From Bacteroidota bacterium (GTDB taxonomy: Bacteria > Bacteroidota > Bacteroidia > UKL13-3), in assembly GCA_013298895.1 (NCBI GenBank), contig JAAFJM010000001.1:1-64000 (forward strand): a DNA stretch of 64,000 bases, in the 5' to 3' direction. Numbering within the stretch: position 1 is the first letter of the stretch; the number at the start of each line of letters is the position of its first letter. The notes beneath the pieces were generated by a model. It did not search any database. It was not told the DNA's origin and was given only the letters and a program-made list of their open reading frames with translations. Both the position numbers and the translations under genes were made by a program. Positions 53,897-62,680 of this stretch are shown here, piece by piece.

Positions 53897-54796
53897 TTAG
53901 TAAGTTAAAACCAAATACCAAAATAGTGTGGTTATAAACGCTGCTAAAATAGTGATGCCCGTTGCTATATTTACCAATTTGGTATTTAAATGGTATTCAT
54001 CGGCCACAACAGAGGCAGTTAACAAGGTTGGCATAGCTGCTTCGAATACCGCAATATTGCTAGGCATACCTTTTATATTTAATACATACACTAATACTAA
54101 AACCAAAGCTGGTGCCAATATTAATTTATAACCAAGTATAGATAAAATGGCTTTCCAATCATTTTTTAAACCTGATAGTTTTAACTGCAAGCCAATAGAG
54201 AATAAAGCCAAAGGAGCAACCGTACCTGCTAGCTTATCAAATAAAGGCATAAAAGGCTCTAAATCCATAAAACGAGGCAATATAAAAGCCAATAAACAAC
54301 CCCACAATGGCGGGAAAGAAGCCATTTTTTTTAAAACCAAACTAGTGGTTAAAGTATGTTTATCTGAATGCCTTATGGCCATGGCTATTCCAACAGTGGA
54401 AAGCAATACAAAAGTAACTTGATCGCATATTACAGCTATACTAATTTGTGGTTCGCCAAAATAAGCCGTAATTAAAGGAAAACCTACAAACGAAGTATTG
54501 CTTAAACCAGTACATAAATACAAAGCGCCAATAGTTGCTTTTGACAAATTTCTATTATAGGTAATTATTTTTACAAATACATAAGCCCCTATCCAAACCA
54601 ATATGGGGCCAATAACTGGAACCAACATGGTATAGTTCCAATTTATTTGAGGAATATACTTTAGCGAAACAGCAGGCAAAGCCACGTAAATAATCCATGC
54701 ATTAATACCTTTATGCGACTGAGGAGGCAATAGTTTTTTATAGTTAAAAATATAACCTACTAAAATACAAATGGCTATTAATGCAAATGAAATCAT
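53897..54796 (-). CDS. AEC-family transporter
   Basis: 299 residues with about ten membrane helices arranged as two inverted repeats of five, each starting from a half-crossed Asn/Gly-rich region (e.g. LCTGLSNTSFVGFPLITAYFG, FEAAMPTLLTASVVADEYHL). The auxin-efflux-carrier family exports or imports organic anions such as malate or malonate. Substrate not deducible. It precedes acs on the same strand by 106 bases. Confidence 0.92.
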   Translation of the reverse strand: MISFALIAICILVGYIFNYKKLLPPQSHKGINAWIIYVALPAVSLKYIPQINWNYTMLVPVIGPILVWIGAYVFVKIITYNRNLSKATIGALYLCTGLSNTSFVGFPLITAYFGEPQISIAVICDQVTFVLLSTVGIAMAIRHSDKHTLTTSLVLKKMASFPPLWGCLLAFILPRFMDLEPFMPLFDKLAGTVAPLALFSIGLQLKLSGLKNDWKAILSILGYKLILAPALVLVLVYVLNIKGMPSNIAVFEAAMPTLLTASVVADEYHLNTKLVNIATGITILAAFITTLFWYLVLTY

Positions 54797-54890
54797 GAAT
54801 ATATGTTAAACTTATGGCAATGATAATAAAAACTGCGCATTTGAATTTCAAATAAATCTTTATATTAGTAGATAATAAGTACCTAAGGAA

Positions 54891-55265
54891 ATGAAAATAT
54901 ATATAAACTTAATTCTAAAAGTAATCTCAATTATTGTAGTTATTTTTTGGTTTTACTCTTTTCAGCAAGAATACATTTACAAATCAAAAATTTTGGTATT
55001 TGGGAAAGAATTTAACAATGAATACATAGAATTATATAATAATGATTCATTAATTTATAAAGATACAATAAGAATAGACCCGTCAGTAGATGTTGAATGG
55101 TTTGAAATAATAGGAACTGAACCTGAGGTTACAATAAAATCAAGTAAAACATACAAAACAGTAAAATTAAATAAGAATTTCAGAAATTTTTTTGTTAAAA
55201 AAAATACCTTCTTATTCGATTTTATTTACTTGAAAAAATCAAATGAGATACTTCAATATGATTAG
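54891..55265 (+). CDS. Hypothetical membrane-anchored small protein
   Basis: 124 residues. An N-terminal hydrophobic helix (LILKVISIIVVIFWFYSF) precedes a beta-rich domain (YKSKILVFGKEFNNEYIELYNNDSLIYKDTI). No motif, lipobox or known domain is visible. It is divergent from the AEC gene with 94 bases between. The following 205 bases (55266-55470) hold no gene, only a TGCTAAAT direct repeat near the next start. Confidence 0.68.
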   Translation: MKIYINLILKVISIIVVIFWFYSFQQEYIYKSKILVFGKEFNNEYIELYNNDSLIYKDTIRIDPSVDVEWFEIIGTEPEVTIKSSKTYKTVKLNKNFRNFFVKKNTFLFDFIYLKKSNEILQYD

Positions 55266-55414
55266 CTGTTGAATTTAACAGAACAAAATTATAGTTCGAA
55301 TAATATCACCACATTCTTATAAAAGTATTGCTAAACCAAGGTTTAACAATGCTATCTTCTTATCAAATGATCTTTTTTCGATTATTATTTTATAATTCTA
55401 AAAATTCCATTTTT

Positions 55415-55441
55415 TGCTAAATTAGTATATTTATGCTAAAT
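55415..55441. repeat. Direct repeat upstream of the InsA-like gene
   Basis: TGCTAAAT occurs at 55415-55422 and 55434-55441, spaced 19 bases centre to centre. It could be a binding site for a dimeric regulator, including the zinc-ribbon protein it precedes. Confidence 0.35.
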
Positions 55442-55470
55442 ATATATAGTTAAGTTTTTATATTTACCAT

Positions 55471-55896
55471 ATGGAAACAATCAACTGCCCCAAATGTAAA
55501 AACGAAAATATTAACAAAAGTGGCTTTGTTAAAGGCCGTCAACGCTTTTTGTGTAAAGATTGCAATTACTTTTTTTCAGTAATGAAAGAAGGTAAAAACA
55601 TAGATAATTATTATGTTATAAAAGCTTTGCAACTATATATTGAAGGTGTAAGTTTACGAGAAATTGAAAGATTAATTGGTGTGAGTCATGTATCGGTTAT
55701 GAACTGGGTTAAAAAATTTAATTTAAAAGCTCCAGAAAATAACGACTACCATCCAACCTATAAAGTAATGCGTCATGACGAGCTAATTAGCTATATGAGC
55801 AATAGAGAGAATACAAAAAATACAGGTATGATTATTACTGAACTGGGTGATAAATACATGCTTATAAAATGGGAAAGATTAAAAGGAAAAAAATAA
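55471..55896 (+). CDS. InsA-like zinc-ribbon and helix-turn-helix protein
   Basis: 141 residues. An N-terminal zinc ribbon (CPKCKNENINKSGFVKGRQ ... CKDCNYFF) and an HTH (YIEGVSLREIERLIGVSHVSVMNWVKK) match the first-frame protein (InsA) of IS1-family transposases. The catalytic DDE partner (InsB) is absent, there are no flanking inverted repeats, and the C-terminal 45 residues (HDELISYMSNRENTKN, then LGDKYMLIKWE) do not resemble a transposase. It is probably a domesticated DNA-binding protein. A porin and transporter unit follows 93 bases later. Confidence 0.8.
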   Translation: METINCPKCKNENINKSGFVKGRQRFLCKDCNYFFSVMKEGKNIDNYYVIKALQLYIEGVSLREIERLIGVSHVSVMNWVKKFNLKAPENNDYHPTYKVMRHDELISYMSNRENTKNTGMIITELGDKYMLIKWERLKGKK

Positions 55897-55989
55897 CACC
55901 AACTATACCATTTTACAACAAAATAGATATTACCATAAAGTATAGGAATATGTTAGGATGTTTGTTCTACGATAAACAAATAAAAACGT

Positions 55990-57411
55990 ATGAAAAAAAT
56001 TACACATGCTATCTTTTTAATTGCTTTAGTGTTGGCCTCAACAGCAGGCCTTAAAGCTCAAGGAACCGACAATTATGGTGCGGGTTTAAAATTTAATTTA
56101 GACTCAACTGGAAAAAAATTTGTTAGAATGCTTACTTGGCATCAAGTATGGGTTAGGCATAACGAAAATAACCCTGGCTCAACTGTTAATGGTGAAGCTA
56201 GCAGCAGCCAATGGGATATGAGTTTACGTAGATCTCGTTTTTTGATGTATGCTCAAATTAATCCAAACTTCTTAATATTAACCCATTTTGGTATAAACAA
56301 TTCAAACCAAGTAAGCGGTGGAGCAGCCGGACAAGGTGCTACAGGAACTGATGGTAAAAAACCTCAACTATTCTTACACGATGCTTGGGTTGAACATAGA
56401 GTATTTAAAGATAATTTAAGTATTGGAGCAGGTTTGCATTATTGGCAAGGCCCATCAAGACTTAGTTCTGGTTCAACTTTAAATTTTTTAGCCATTGATG
56501 CGCCTATATTCAATTGGCAAAATATTGAAGCTACTGATCAATTTGCCCGTCAATTTGGAATTTTTGCCAAAGGCAAACTTTTAAAAAACAAACGCATTGA
56601 TTACCGTTTGAGTGTTAATTTTCCATATGCCTTAGCCAAAGGAACTGCACTTACTACTTTAGATACTACAGCTGCTAAAAATAATGTTGAAATTGCAAAT
56701 TATAAAGGTGGCGGACAACCTAAAAACTCATACCAAGGTTATTTTCAATATCAATTTTGGGATGTTGAGAGCAATTTGTTACCATTTACAGTAGGAAGTT
56801 ATTTGGGTACAAAAAAGGTATTTAACTTAGGTTTGGGTGCATACTATCAGCCCGATGCCATGTGGAGTGCTAAACAAAATACTACTTCAGGAAAATGGGA
56901 TACAGCTTTACACAAGCAGCTTTTTGTATCGGCCGATGTGTTTTTAGATTTACCTTTAAAATATAAAAACATGGCTGTAACTTTTTATGGTGCTTATAAT
57001 TATTTTGACATGGGTCCAAACTATGTAAGAAATATTGGCATTGACAATCCAACCAATGGAACCATAGCAAGCCAAGTAGCATTTAATGGTGGTGGAAATA
57101 CCATGCCAACCACAGGAACAGGAAATATTTATTATGCACAAGCGGGTTTGTTATTGCCTAAATCAAAAACATTGGGCAAGTTTCAACCATATGGAGCAAT
57201 AACCGTATCGCAATTTGAAAGATTAAAAGACAATGTAGTTACTCCAGACATGGGAATTAATTGGTTTTTAAACGGTCATTCAGCAAAAGTTACTTTAAAT
57301 TACAGAATGCGTCCGGTGTATAAATTTAACGACCCAACTCAAAGATTTAAGGATGTAATTTTTGATACATACAAAGGTGAATTAACTATTCAATTCCAAA
57401 TTTATTTATAA
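55990..57411 (+). CDS. Outer-membrane porin
   Basis: 473 residues with a signal peptide (KITHAIFLIALVLASTAGLKAQ). The mature part is a porin of the OprP/OprO-like type: alternating strands (FVRMLTWHQVWVRHNEN, WDMSLRRSRFLMYAQINPNFLILTHFG), a long middle with DAWVEHRVFKDNLSIGAGLHYW, and a C-terminal strand ITLN.. QIYL ending in Leu-type residues. The gene is 21 bases before the MHS transporter, so both envelope steps of one uptake route are likely co-expressed. Confidence 0.9.
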   Translation: MKKITHAIFLIALVLASTAGLKAQGTDNYGAGLKFNLDSTGKKFVRMLTWHQVWVRHNENNPGSTVNGEASSSQWDMSLRRSRFLMYAQINPNFLILTHFGINNSNQVSGGAAGQGATGTDGKKPQLFLHDAWVEHRVFKDNLSIGAGLHYWQGPSRLSSGSTLNFLAIDAPIFNWQNIEATDQFARQFGIFAKGKLLKNKRIDYRLSVNFPYALAKGTALTTLDTTAAKNNVEIANYKGGGQPKNSYQGYFQYQFWDVESNLLPFTVGSYLGTKKVFNLGLGAYYQPDAMWSAKQNTTSGKWDTALHKQLFVSADVFLDLPLKYKNMAVTFYGAYNYFDMGPNYVRNIGIDNPTNGTIASQVAFNGGGNTMPTTGTGNIYYAQAGLLLPKSKTLGKFQPYGAITVSQFERLKDNVVTPDMGINWFLNGHSAKVTLNYRMRPVYKFNDPTQRFKDVIFDTYKGELTIQFQIYL

Positions 57412-57432
57412 TAAAAACAAAATCATATATTC

Positions 57433-58962
57433 ATGGAAAACAAAGACAACAAACAAAGTATTGTACAAGTAATTGGGGCCTCATCGTTAGGAACCTTAAT
57501 TGAGTGGTACGATTTTTACATTTTTGGTAGTTTAGCCGTAATCATAGGCAAGCAACTATTCCCTTCCGATGCAGGAGCATCAGCATTAATTAACACTTTA
57601 GCCATTTTTGCTGCTGGTTTTATTGTGCGTCCTTTTGGTGCTTTGGTATTTGGCCGTTTAGGCGATTTAATAGGCCGTAAATCAACATTCTTACTTACAT
57701 TGGTATTAATGGGTGGTTCTACTTTTTTAATTGGTTTGATACCATCGTATGCCACTATTGGTTATGCAGCACCTATTTTGGTATTAATACTTAGGTTAAT
57801 TCAAGGTTTGGCATTAGGAGGCGAATATGGCGGAGCTGCCACTTATGTAGCAGAACATGCACCTGCTGGCAAAAGAGGATTTTTTACCAGTTGGATTCAA
57901 ACAACTGCTACCTTAGGTTTATTTTTATCAATTGGTGTGATTGTAGCAACTAAAAACCTAATTGGTGCAGAAGCATTTGCTGATTGGGGCTGGAGAATTC
58001 CTTTCTTAATATCAATTTTATTGGTAGTAGTTTCAATCTACATCCGTATGAAAATGCACGAATCACCTATGTTTAGTAAATTGAAAAAAGAAGGTAATAT
58101 TTCTAAAAATCCTTTAAAAGAAAGTTTTAGTAATAAAGCTAATTTCAAAATGGTGTTACTTGCTTTGTTTGGTGCTACTATGGGACAAGGTGTAATTTGG
58201 TACACAGGTCAATTCTACGCACAATCATTCTTAGAAAATACAGTAATGTTAGACTTTAACGAGTCGCGCTATATTATACTTTGGGCCATTTTATTTGCTA
58301 CACCTTTCTTTGTAGTATTTGGAAGTTGGAGTGATAAAGTAGGAAGAAAATGGATTATGTTAGCAGGTATGTTTTTAGGCATAGTGTGTTACAGACCTAT
58401 TTATCAAAAATTCTTGGATAAAACCAATGTAGCCGAGTTCCAAAAAACAGAGTTGAATACTGCTGCTGAGCCTACCATTAAAAAAGATGCTGTGGCTGGA
58501 ACAATGGATACTTTGGTAAAAACTACTACTTTAAAAACATTAAAAGATGGTGCTACTTTTAAAGAAGTTACCACTGATACAGTTTATGCAGATGCTACAA
58601 AAACTGTAGGCCATGCTAAAACAAAATACATTGACAAAACATTATCGAATGGTGACTTTTGGGTGTTTGTGTTCTTAGTATTTATTCAAATTATATTTGT
58701 TACCATGGTTTATGGACCAATAGCTGCTTTCTTAGTTGAACTGTTCCCAACTAAAATACGCTATACTTCCATGTCGCTGCCTTACCATATTGGTAATGGA
58801 GTGTTTGGAGGATTGGTACCATTTATAGCTACATTAATAGCAAGTTTTAGTGGCTCAACACCATTATCTGGTTTATGGTATCCTATTGGAGTAGCAATAG
58901 CTTCACTAATAATTGGTGCAGTATATATTAACAATAAAGTGGACGAAAACGTTAACGACTAA
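57433..58962 (+). CDS. MHS-family major facilitator transporter
   Basis: 509 residues, 12 membrane helices. The metabolite:H+ symporter hallmarks are in place: LIEWYDFYIFG (22-32), the loop motif GRLGDLIGRKS (74-84), LALGGEYGGAATYVAEHAP (126-144) and GSWSDKVGRKW in the second half. Family members carry dicarboxylates, shikimate, proline or similar acids. Residues about 322-406 form an extra hydrophilic Thr/Lys-rich insert (TLVKTTTLKTLKDG) before helix 9, making the protein longer than the usual 430-440. It is followed by the 83-aa membrane gene. Confidence 0.93.
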   Translation: MENKDNKQSIVQVIGASSLGTLIEWYDFYIFGSLAVIIGKQLFPSDAGASALINTLAIFAAGFIVRPFGALVFGRLGDLIGRKSTFLLTLVLMGGSTFLIGLIPSYATIGYAAPILVLILRLIQGLALGGEYGGAATYVAEHAPAGKRGFFTSWIQTTATLGLFLSIGVIVATKNLIGAEAFADWGWRIPFLISILLVVVSIYIRMKMHESPMFSKLKKEGNISKNPLKESFSNKANFKMVLLALFGATMGQGVIWYTGQFYAQSFLENTVMLDFNESRYIILWAILFATPFFVVFGSWSDKVGRKWIMLAGMFLGIVCYRPIYQKFLDKTNVAEFQKTELNTAAEPTIKKDAVAGTMDTLVKTTTLKTLKDGATFKEVTTDTVYADATKTVGHAKTKYIDKTLSNGDFWVFVFLVFIQIIFVTMVYGPIAAFLVELFPTKIRYTSMSLPYHIGNGVFGGLVPFIATLIASFSGSTPLSGLWYPIGVAIASLIIGAVYINNKVDENVND

Positions 58963-58984
58963 TTTAAAACAAAAGAAAAAAATT

Positions 58985-59236
58985 ATGAATGCAATAAAAA
59001 AATTAGTAGGCGCTTTACTAATAGTATTAGCTCCCGTATTAGTAATATTTATGTTTATGCAGGCTAGCGAAAAAATAGGCAAAGCAGCAGAAGGTATTGC
59101 TAAAACAAATACCCTTTTACAATGGTCAATTATCTTGATTATATTTATTCCAATATGCGCAGGCTTGGCCATATTTGGTTTGTATGGCGTTAAGGGCGAA
59201 TACGACCATTTGCCAACTAGCTCTGATGAGTTATAA
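58985..59236 (+). CDS. 83-aa two-helix membrane protein, partner of the MHS transporter
   Basis: 83 residues from ATG 58985, 22 bases after the transporter stop. Two membrane helices (about 7-28 and 45-67) are separated by the short loop ASEKIGKAAEGIAKTNTLL; the end GEYDHLPTSSDEL is hydrophilic. The look matches the small uncharacterised family placed behind MHS transporters in Bacteroidota (I recall DUF6814, but this is not verified). It may be a transporter subunit. A terminator follows at once. Confidence 0.82.
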   Translation: MNAIKKLVGALLIVLAPVLVIFMFMQASEKIGKAAEGIAKTNTLLQWSIILIIFIPICAGLAIFGLYGVKGEYDHLPTSSDEL

Positions 59237-59257
59237 ACAGTAATTTTTCTAATAACA

Positions 59258-59292
59258 AAGCCGCATTGTTAATGTAATAATGCGGCTTTTTT
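59258..59292 (+). terminator. Terminator of the porin-transporter unit
   Basis: AAAGCCGCATT and AATGCGGCTTT form a perfect 11-bp stem followed by TTTTT. The next 211 bases before the protease start hold no further feature. Confidence 0.88.
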
Positions 59293-59503
59293 AGTTGTAA
59301 ATTTATATATTTAAGTATGATAAAATACTATCAATAAGCAAAGATAAAACAGATGTTTTGGTTAATGATGACCTCTATTTCTTTAAGTTGATGTTTTATT
59401 CTTTAACATTTGACTTAGTTGACTAAAAAACTATTCTGTACGTGAAATGATGTATTTTATTATTCATAAAAAAACTATTACTTGCTTAAAATTAGAAAAA
59501 ATA

Positions 59504-61099
59504 ATGTTATTAAAGAAAAGTTATTTACTTAGTGCGTTTAGCATAATTACTATTTGCGTAAGTGCTCAAAAAAAAGCACCCGAAAATTGGTTTAATTTGG
59601 ACCCAAAAGACAATAAAGTATATGGTGTAAGCACCGAAAAAACGTACAATGAATTATTAAAAGGTAAAAAACCTAATCCTGTAATAGTAGCTGTAATTGA
59701 TGGGGGAACCGAGGTATCTCATATTGACTTAAAAAATGTAATTTGGTATAACTCAAAAGAAATTGCAGGTAACAAACAAGATGATGACAATAACGGATAT
59801 ATTGATGATATAAATGGGTGGAATTTTATAGGAGGGAAAGATACCAATGTGGTTCAAGACAACTTGGAGATTACTAGAATATACAATTCCTATAACAAAA
59901 AATTTGCTGGTTTGACTGAAGCCGAAGTTTTAAATTCAGATAAAGATGAATATAAATTATATAAAAAAGCTGAACTTATTTATAAAAAAAAATATGAAAA
60001 TGCTGAAAGATTATACATGGTTTACAGCAAAATTGAAGAAAGTATATTAAAATTAAAAACCTATTTGGGTACTGATAAGCCAACTATAGCACAAATAAAA
60101 ACTTACCCTGCAAAAGAAACTTTTGATAAAATAGCATTAGATAATGTATTGATAACGGTTAAACAAAATAAAAGTATCAATGATTTACTTGTTGAAATTG
60201 GTGAAGGGAAAAATTATTTTAAAACACAATTAGATTATCACTTAAGCAAGGATTTTGACAGCAGAAAAATTATTGGTGATAACTATTCAGATTTAACTGA
60301 AAGTATATACGGCAACAATTATGTGAGTGGTCCCAAAGGTGATCATGGAACCCATGTAGCTGGAATAATAGCTGCAACCCGAAATAACAATAAGGGTATA
60401 AATGGCGTAGCTGATAATGCGCAAATAATGGTATTAAGAGTTGTTCCTGATGGTGATGAAAGAGATAAGGATGTGGCAAACGCAATAAAATATGCTGTAG
60501 ATAATGGTGCTAAAATTATTAATATGAGTTTTGGCAAAGCGTTATCTCCAAACAAAACATATGTGGATGAAGCTATTAAATATGCAATGGATAAGGATGT
60601 ATTAGTAATACATGCCGCAGGAAATGATAACCAAAATATTGATACAGTAGAAAATTATCCAACTTCTAGGTTTTATAATTCTGAATTAAGTGCAAGAGCA
60701 TGGATTGAAGTTGGAGCTTCGAGTTGGAAACAAAAAAAATACCTTACGGCAACATTTAGCAATTACGGAAAAAAAACAGTGGATATTTTTGCACCAGGAG
60801 TTGATATTTATTCATGTATTCCTGAAAGTAAATATGCTACTTTTAATGGTACAAGTATGGCTGCCCCTGTGGTAGCAGGTATGGCCGCTGTTTTACGCTC
60901 GTATTTTCCTGATATTACTGCCGAGCAAACTAAAAGTTTGATTAACGAATCAGCAATTAAGTATAATAAAAAAGTATTTATTCCAAGTACAAAAGTAAAG
61001 GTAAAACTGTCGGATATCTGTATTACAGGAGGCATTGCAAACTTATACAATGCGGTACAACTAGGTATAAAAAAAGGCTACAAACTATCAGAAAAATAA
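59504..61099 (+). CDS. Secreted S8 (subtilisin-like) serine protease
   Basis: 531 residues from ATG 59504 (the longer frame starting at 59447 would spoil the signal LLSAFSIITICVSAQ). Catalytic triad: Asp66 in VAVIDGGTEVSH, His281 in GDHGTHVAGIIAA, Ser451 in FNGTSMAAPVVAG, with AAGNDN as oxyanion region. The Asp-His distance of about 215 residues contains a mostly helical insert (LTEAEVLNSDKDEYKLYKKAELIYKKK), a form seen in Bacteroidota subtilases. No T9SS domain or pre-peptidase C domain is found; the end is the last catalytic helix, so periplasmic or Sec-only export is expected. Confidence 0.93.
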   Translation: MLLKKSYLLSAFSIITICVSAQKKAPENWFNLDPKDNKVYGVSTEKTYNELLKGKKPNPVIVAVIDGGTEVSHIDLKNVIWYNSKEIAGNKQDDDNNGYIDDINGWNFIGGKDTNVVQDNLEITRIYNSYNKKFAGLTEAEVLNSDKDEYKLYKKAELIYKKKYENAERLYMVYSKIEESILKLKTYLGTDKPTIAQIKTYPAKETFDKIALDNVLITVKQNKSINDLLVEIGEGKNYFKTQLDYHLSKDFDSRKIIGDNYSDLTESIYGNNYVSGPKGDHGTHVAGIIAATRNNNKGINGVADNAQIMVLRVVPDGDERDKDVANAIKYAVDNGAKIINMSFGKALSPNKTYVDEAIKYAMDKDVLVIHAAGNDNQNIDTVENYPTSRFYNSELSARAWIEVGASSWKQKKYLTATFSNYGKKTVDIFAPGVDIYSCIPESKYATFNGTSMAAPVVAGMAAVLRSYFPDITAEQTKSLINESAIKYNKKVFIPSTKVKVKLSDICITGGIANLYNAVQLGIKKGYKLSEK

Positions 61100-61106
61100 A
61101 AGCACT

Positions 61107-62270
61107 TTAATTTTTGTTCTTACTTATCAATATGGTTTCACATAAATAAATGTTTATGTGAAACCATATAAAAATACAAGGAACCGCTTTTAGTACATAA
61201 GGCACTATAATGTGTACTCGCACGTATGGTGGAAATAAATCGGTTGGCGAAAGGCTAGTAAGTAAAATACAACTGATTAGTAAACCATTTTTAAGTTTAC
61301 TTGAGGGCATTAATAAATAATACAAAGCCACACCCACTAAGGCTATATTAAACGTACTCGATTCGGCTTTATGGTTAAAAATAATTACCCAAATACAACT
61401 ACTGGCAAAAAGTAAAGTACGTTGTGTAGCTGTATTGTTTTTTATAAATAATAAAATGCTTGTACCTAATACCAATAAGCCCGCACCAACTACAGCAGTT
61501 TTATTTGGTTCTATAAAAAACCAAGTTTTTATCCAACCCATTACCGAAAGGCCATAACTTACCGAGTGATCTTGTTGAAGCATTAACCACCAACTTTTGT
61601 ATAAAAAAATCAACTGATTTGGACTAACTACTACCAAAGGAATAAGCAGCAATACTACAAACCAAATAATTGACCATAAAATAAATTTAGGTTTTTGGTT
61701 ATACAATAAAAATAATGGAAAAAGTATCAAACCAAATAATTTTATAAATACTGAAAGCATGAGCATTAATGCTGCCCAATGCGGTTTTTCTGATTCGAAA
61801 AAATGATAAGCAAACAGGAACAAAGTAACCATTAATACATTGGTTTGTGCGCTTTGTAAACTGGTTAGTGTTTCAAAAAAAATCAATAATAAAGCTATTT
61901 GTTTTTGGGCGGTGTTTAAAATATTTAGCTTAAAAATAGCCCATAACAACAAAATGGTACTTATTAAATTCCAAACTACCAAACCAAGCCAATCGGGTAA
62001 AATAGCAAATGGTGCCATGGCCAAAGCAAAAGCCGGACTGTATTTAAATAAGTCATATTGATCGGTTAAATGATGGATGTAAAGGTCTTTGTAATCAATT
62101 AAATGGATGAACGAATATTTGAAAATTACATAGTTGTTATAGTGCGTGTAAGTGCCACCAAATGTGTTATTGGGCAATAAATATAAATGCAAACTAGCCA
62201 CTATAGTAGCCAATATATAAAGCCCAATAAGGGTTTTATCTTGCATAAAAAATGCTTTAATTTTTTGCAT
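61107..62270 (-). CDS. GT87-like multi-pass glycosyltransferase (DUF2029)
   Basis: 387 residues from ATG 62270, chosen to avoid overlap with the RDD gene. There are about ten membrane helices (e.g. LIGLYILATIVASLHLYL, WLGLVVWNLISTILLLWAIF, LLFASSCIWVIIF). The extracytoplasmic loop after helix 1 includes YNNYVIFKYSFIHLIDYKDLY and KYSPAFALAMAPF, as in polyprenol-phosphate-mannose-type GT87 enzymes. A lipid-linked sugar donor is presumed. The coding tail contains a perfect 16-bp inverted repeat (61131-61168). Confidence 0.85.
   Translation of the reverse strand: MQKIKAFFMQDKTLIGLYILATIVASLHLYLLPNNTFGGTYTHYNNYVIFKYSFIHLIDYKDLYIHHLTDQYDLFKYSPAFALAMAPFAILPDWLGLVVWNLISTILLLWAIFKLNILNTAQKQIALLLIFFETLTSLQSAQTNVLMVTLFLFAYHFFESEKPHWAALMLMLSVFIKLFGLILFPLFLLYNQKPKFILWSIIWFVVLLLIPLVVVSPNQLIFLYKSWWLMLQQDHSVSYGLSVMGWIKTWFFIEPNKTAVVGAGLLVLGTSILLFIKNNTATQRTLLFASSCIWVIIFNHKAESSTFNIALVGVALYYLLMPSSKLKNGLLISCILLTSLSPTDLFPPYVRVHIIVPYVLKAVPCIFIWFHINIYLCETILISKNKN
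61131..61168. repeat. Perfect 16-bp inverted repeat in the end of the GT87 gene
   Basis: TATGGTTTCACATAAA (61131-61146) and TTTATGTGAAACCATA (61153-61168) flank a six-base loop. It lies inside the last codons of the minus-strand gene and about 32 bases past the convergent protease stop, so it may serve as terminator for the latter. Confidence 0.65.
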
Positions 62271-62283
62271 AAAGAATAAAAAC

Positions 62284-62673
62284 TTAAAGTTCAATAACTA
62301 CACTTCCTGTAAGCATATCGTGAATGGCTCTTTTTCGAGGATTTACATTTATGGTAAAAAATGAAATAATACCCAAAAGCGCTTTGATTGGATAACGATA
62401 TATAGCCTGAAAAAGATTAATTCTTTTAGAAGTATCTTCTGCACTTCTTACCCTAATTTTACTTATATAATTGCCAAGTGTGCAGGCATAAGCTACACAA
62501 ATGGGTTCGTACAACACAACAACAATTACAAATAACAACATCCTAGCCGTTTCTGTTGTTTCTGGAAAGTAATCAATAATGTTAGCAGTAATGGCTAGCA
62601 TTATTATTATAACTACTGAATCAATTATAGTGGATTGAATGCGTGTTTTTAATAAAGGGTATTTTTCTTCCAT
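62284..62673 (-). CDS. RDD-family membrane protein
   Basis: 129 residues from ATG 62673; a longer frame from 62712 would overlap the YifB gene stop. RDD is recognised by LLKTRIQSTIIDSVVIIIMLA near the start, YEPICVAYACTLGNYISKIRV in the middle and NPRKRAIHDMLTGSVVI at the end. Three membrane segments. The family may be Na+/H+ exchangers or transport-related proteins; no role is established. It lies between yifB (eight bases) and the GT87 gene. Confidence 0.9.
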   Translation of the reverse strand: MEEKYPLLKTRIQSTIIDSVVIIIMLAITANIIDYFPETTETARMLLFVIVVVLYEPICVAYACTLGNYISKIRVRSAEDTSKRINLFQAIYRYPIKALLGIISFFTINVNPRKRAIHDMLTGSVVIEL

Positions 62674-62680
62674 AAATATA

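Noticed and set aside
55289-55300. Possible tRNA T-arm (GTTCGAAT)
   Set aside because: No matching acceptor or anticodon arms nearby; no tRNA was found anywhere in the gaps.
55471-55896. Complete IS1 insertion sequence
   Set aside because: No InsB frame, no terminal inverted repeats and no target-site duplication are visible; the C-terminus is not transposase-like.
59700-60345. Novel domain inserted in the subtilase
   Set aside because: A helical insert between the catalytic Asp and His is a recurring feature of Bacteroidota S8 proteases, so it is not new by itself.
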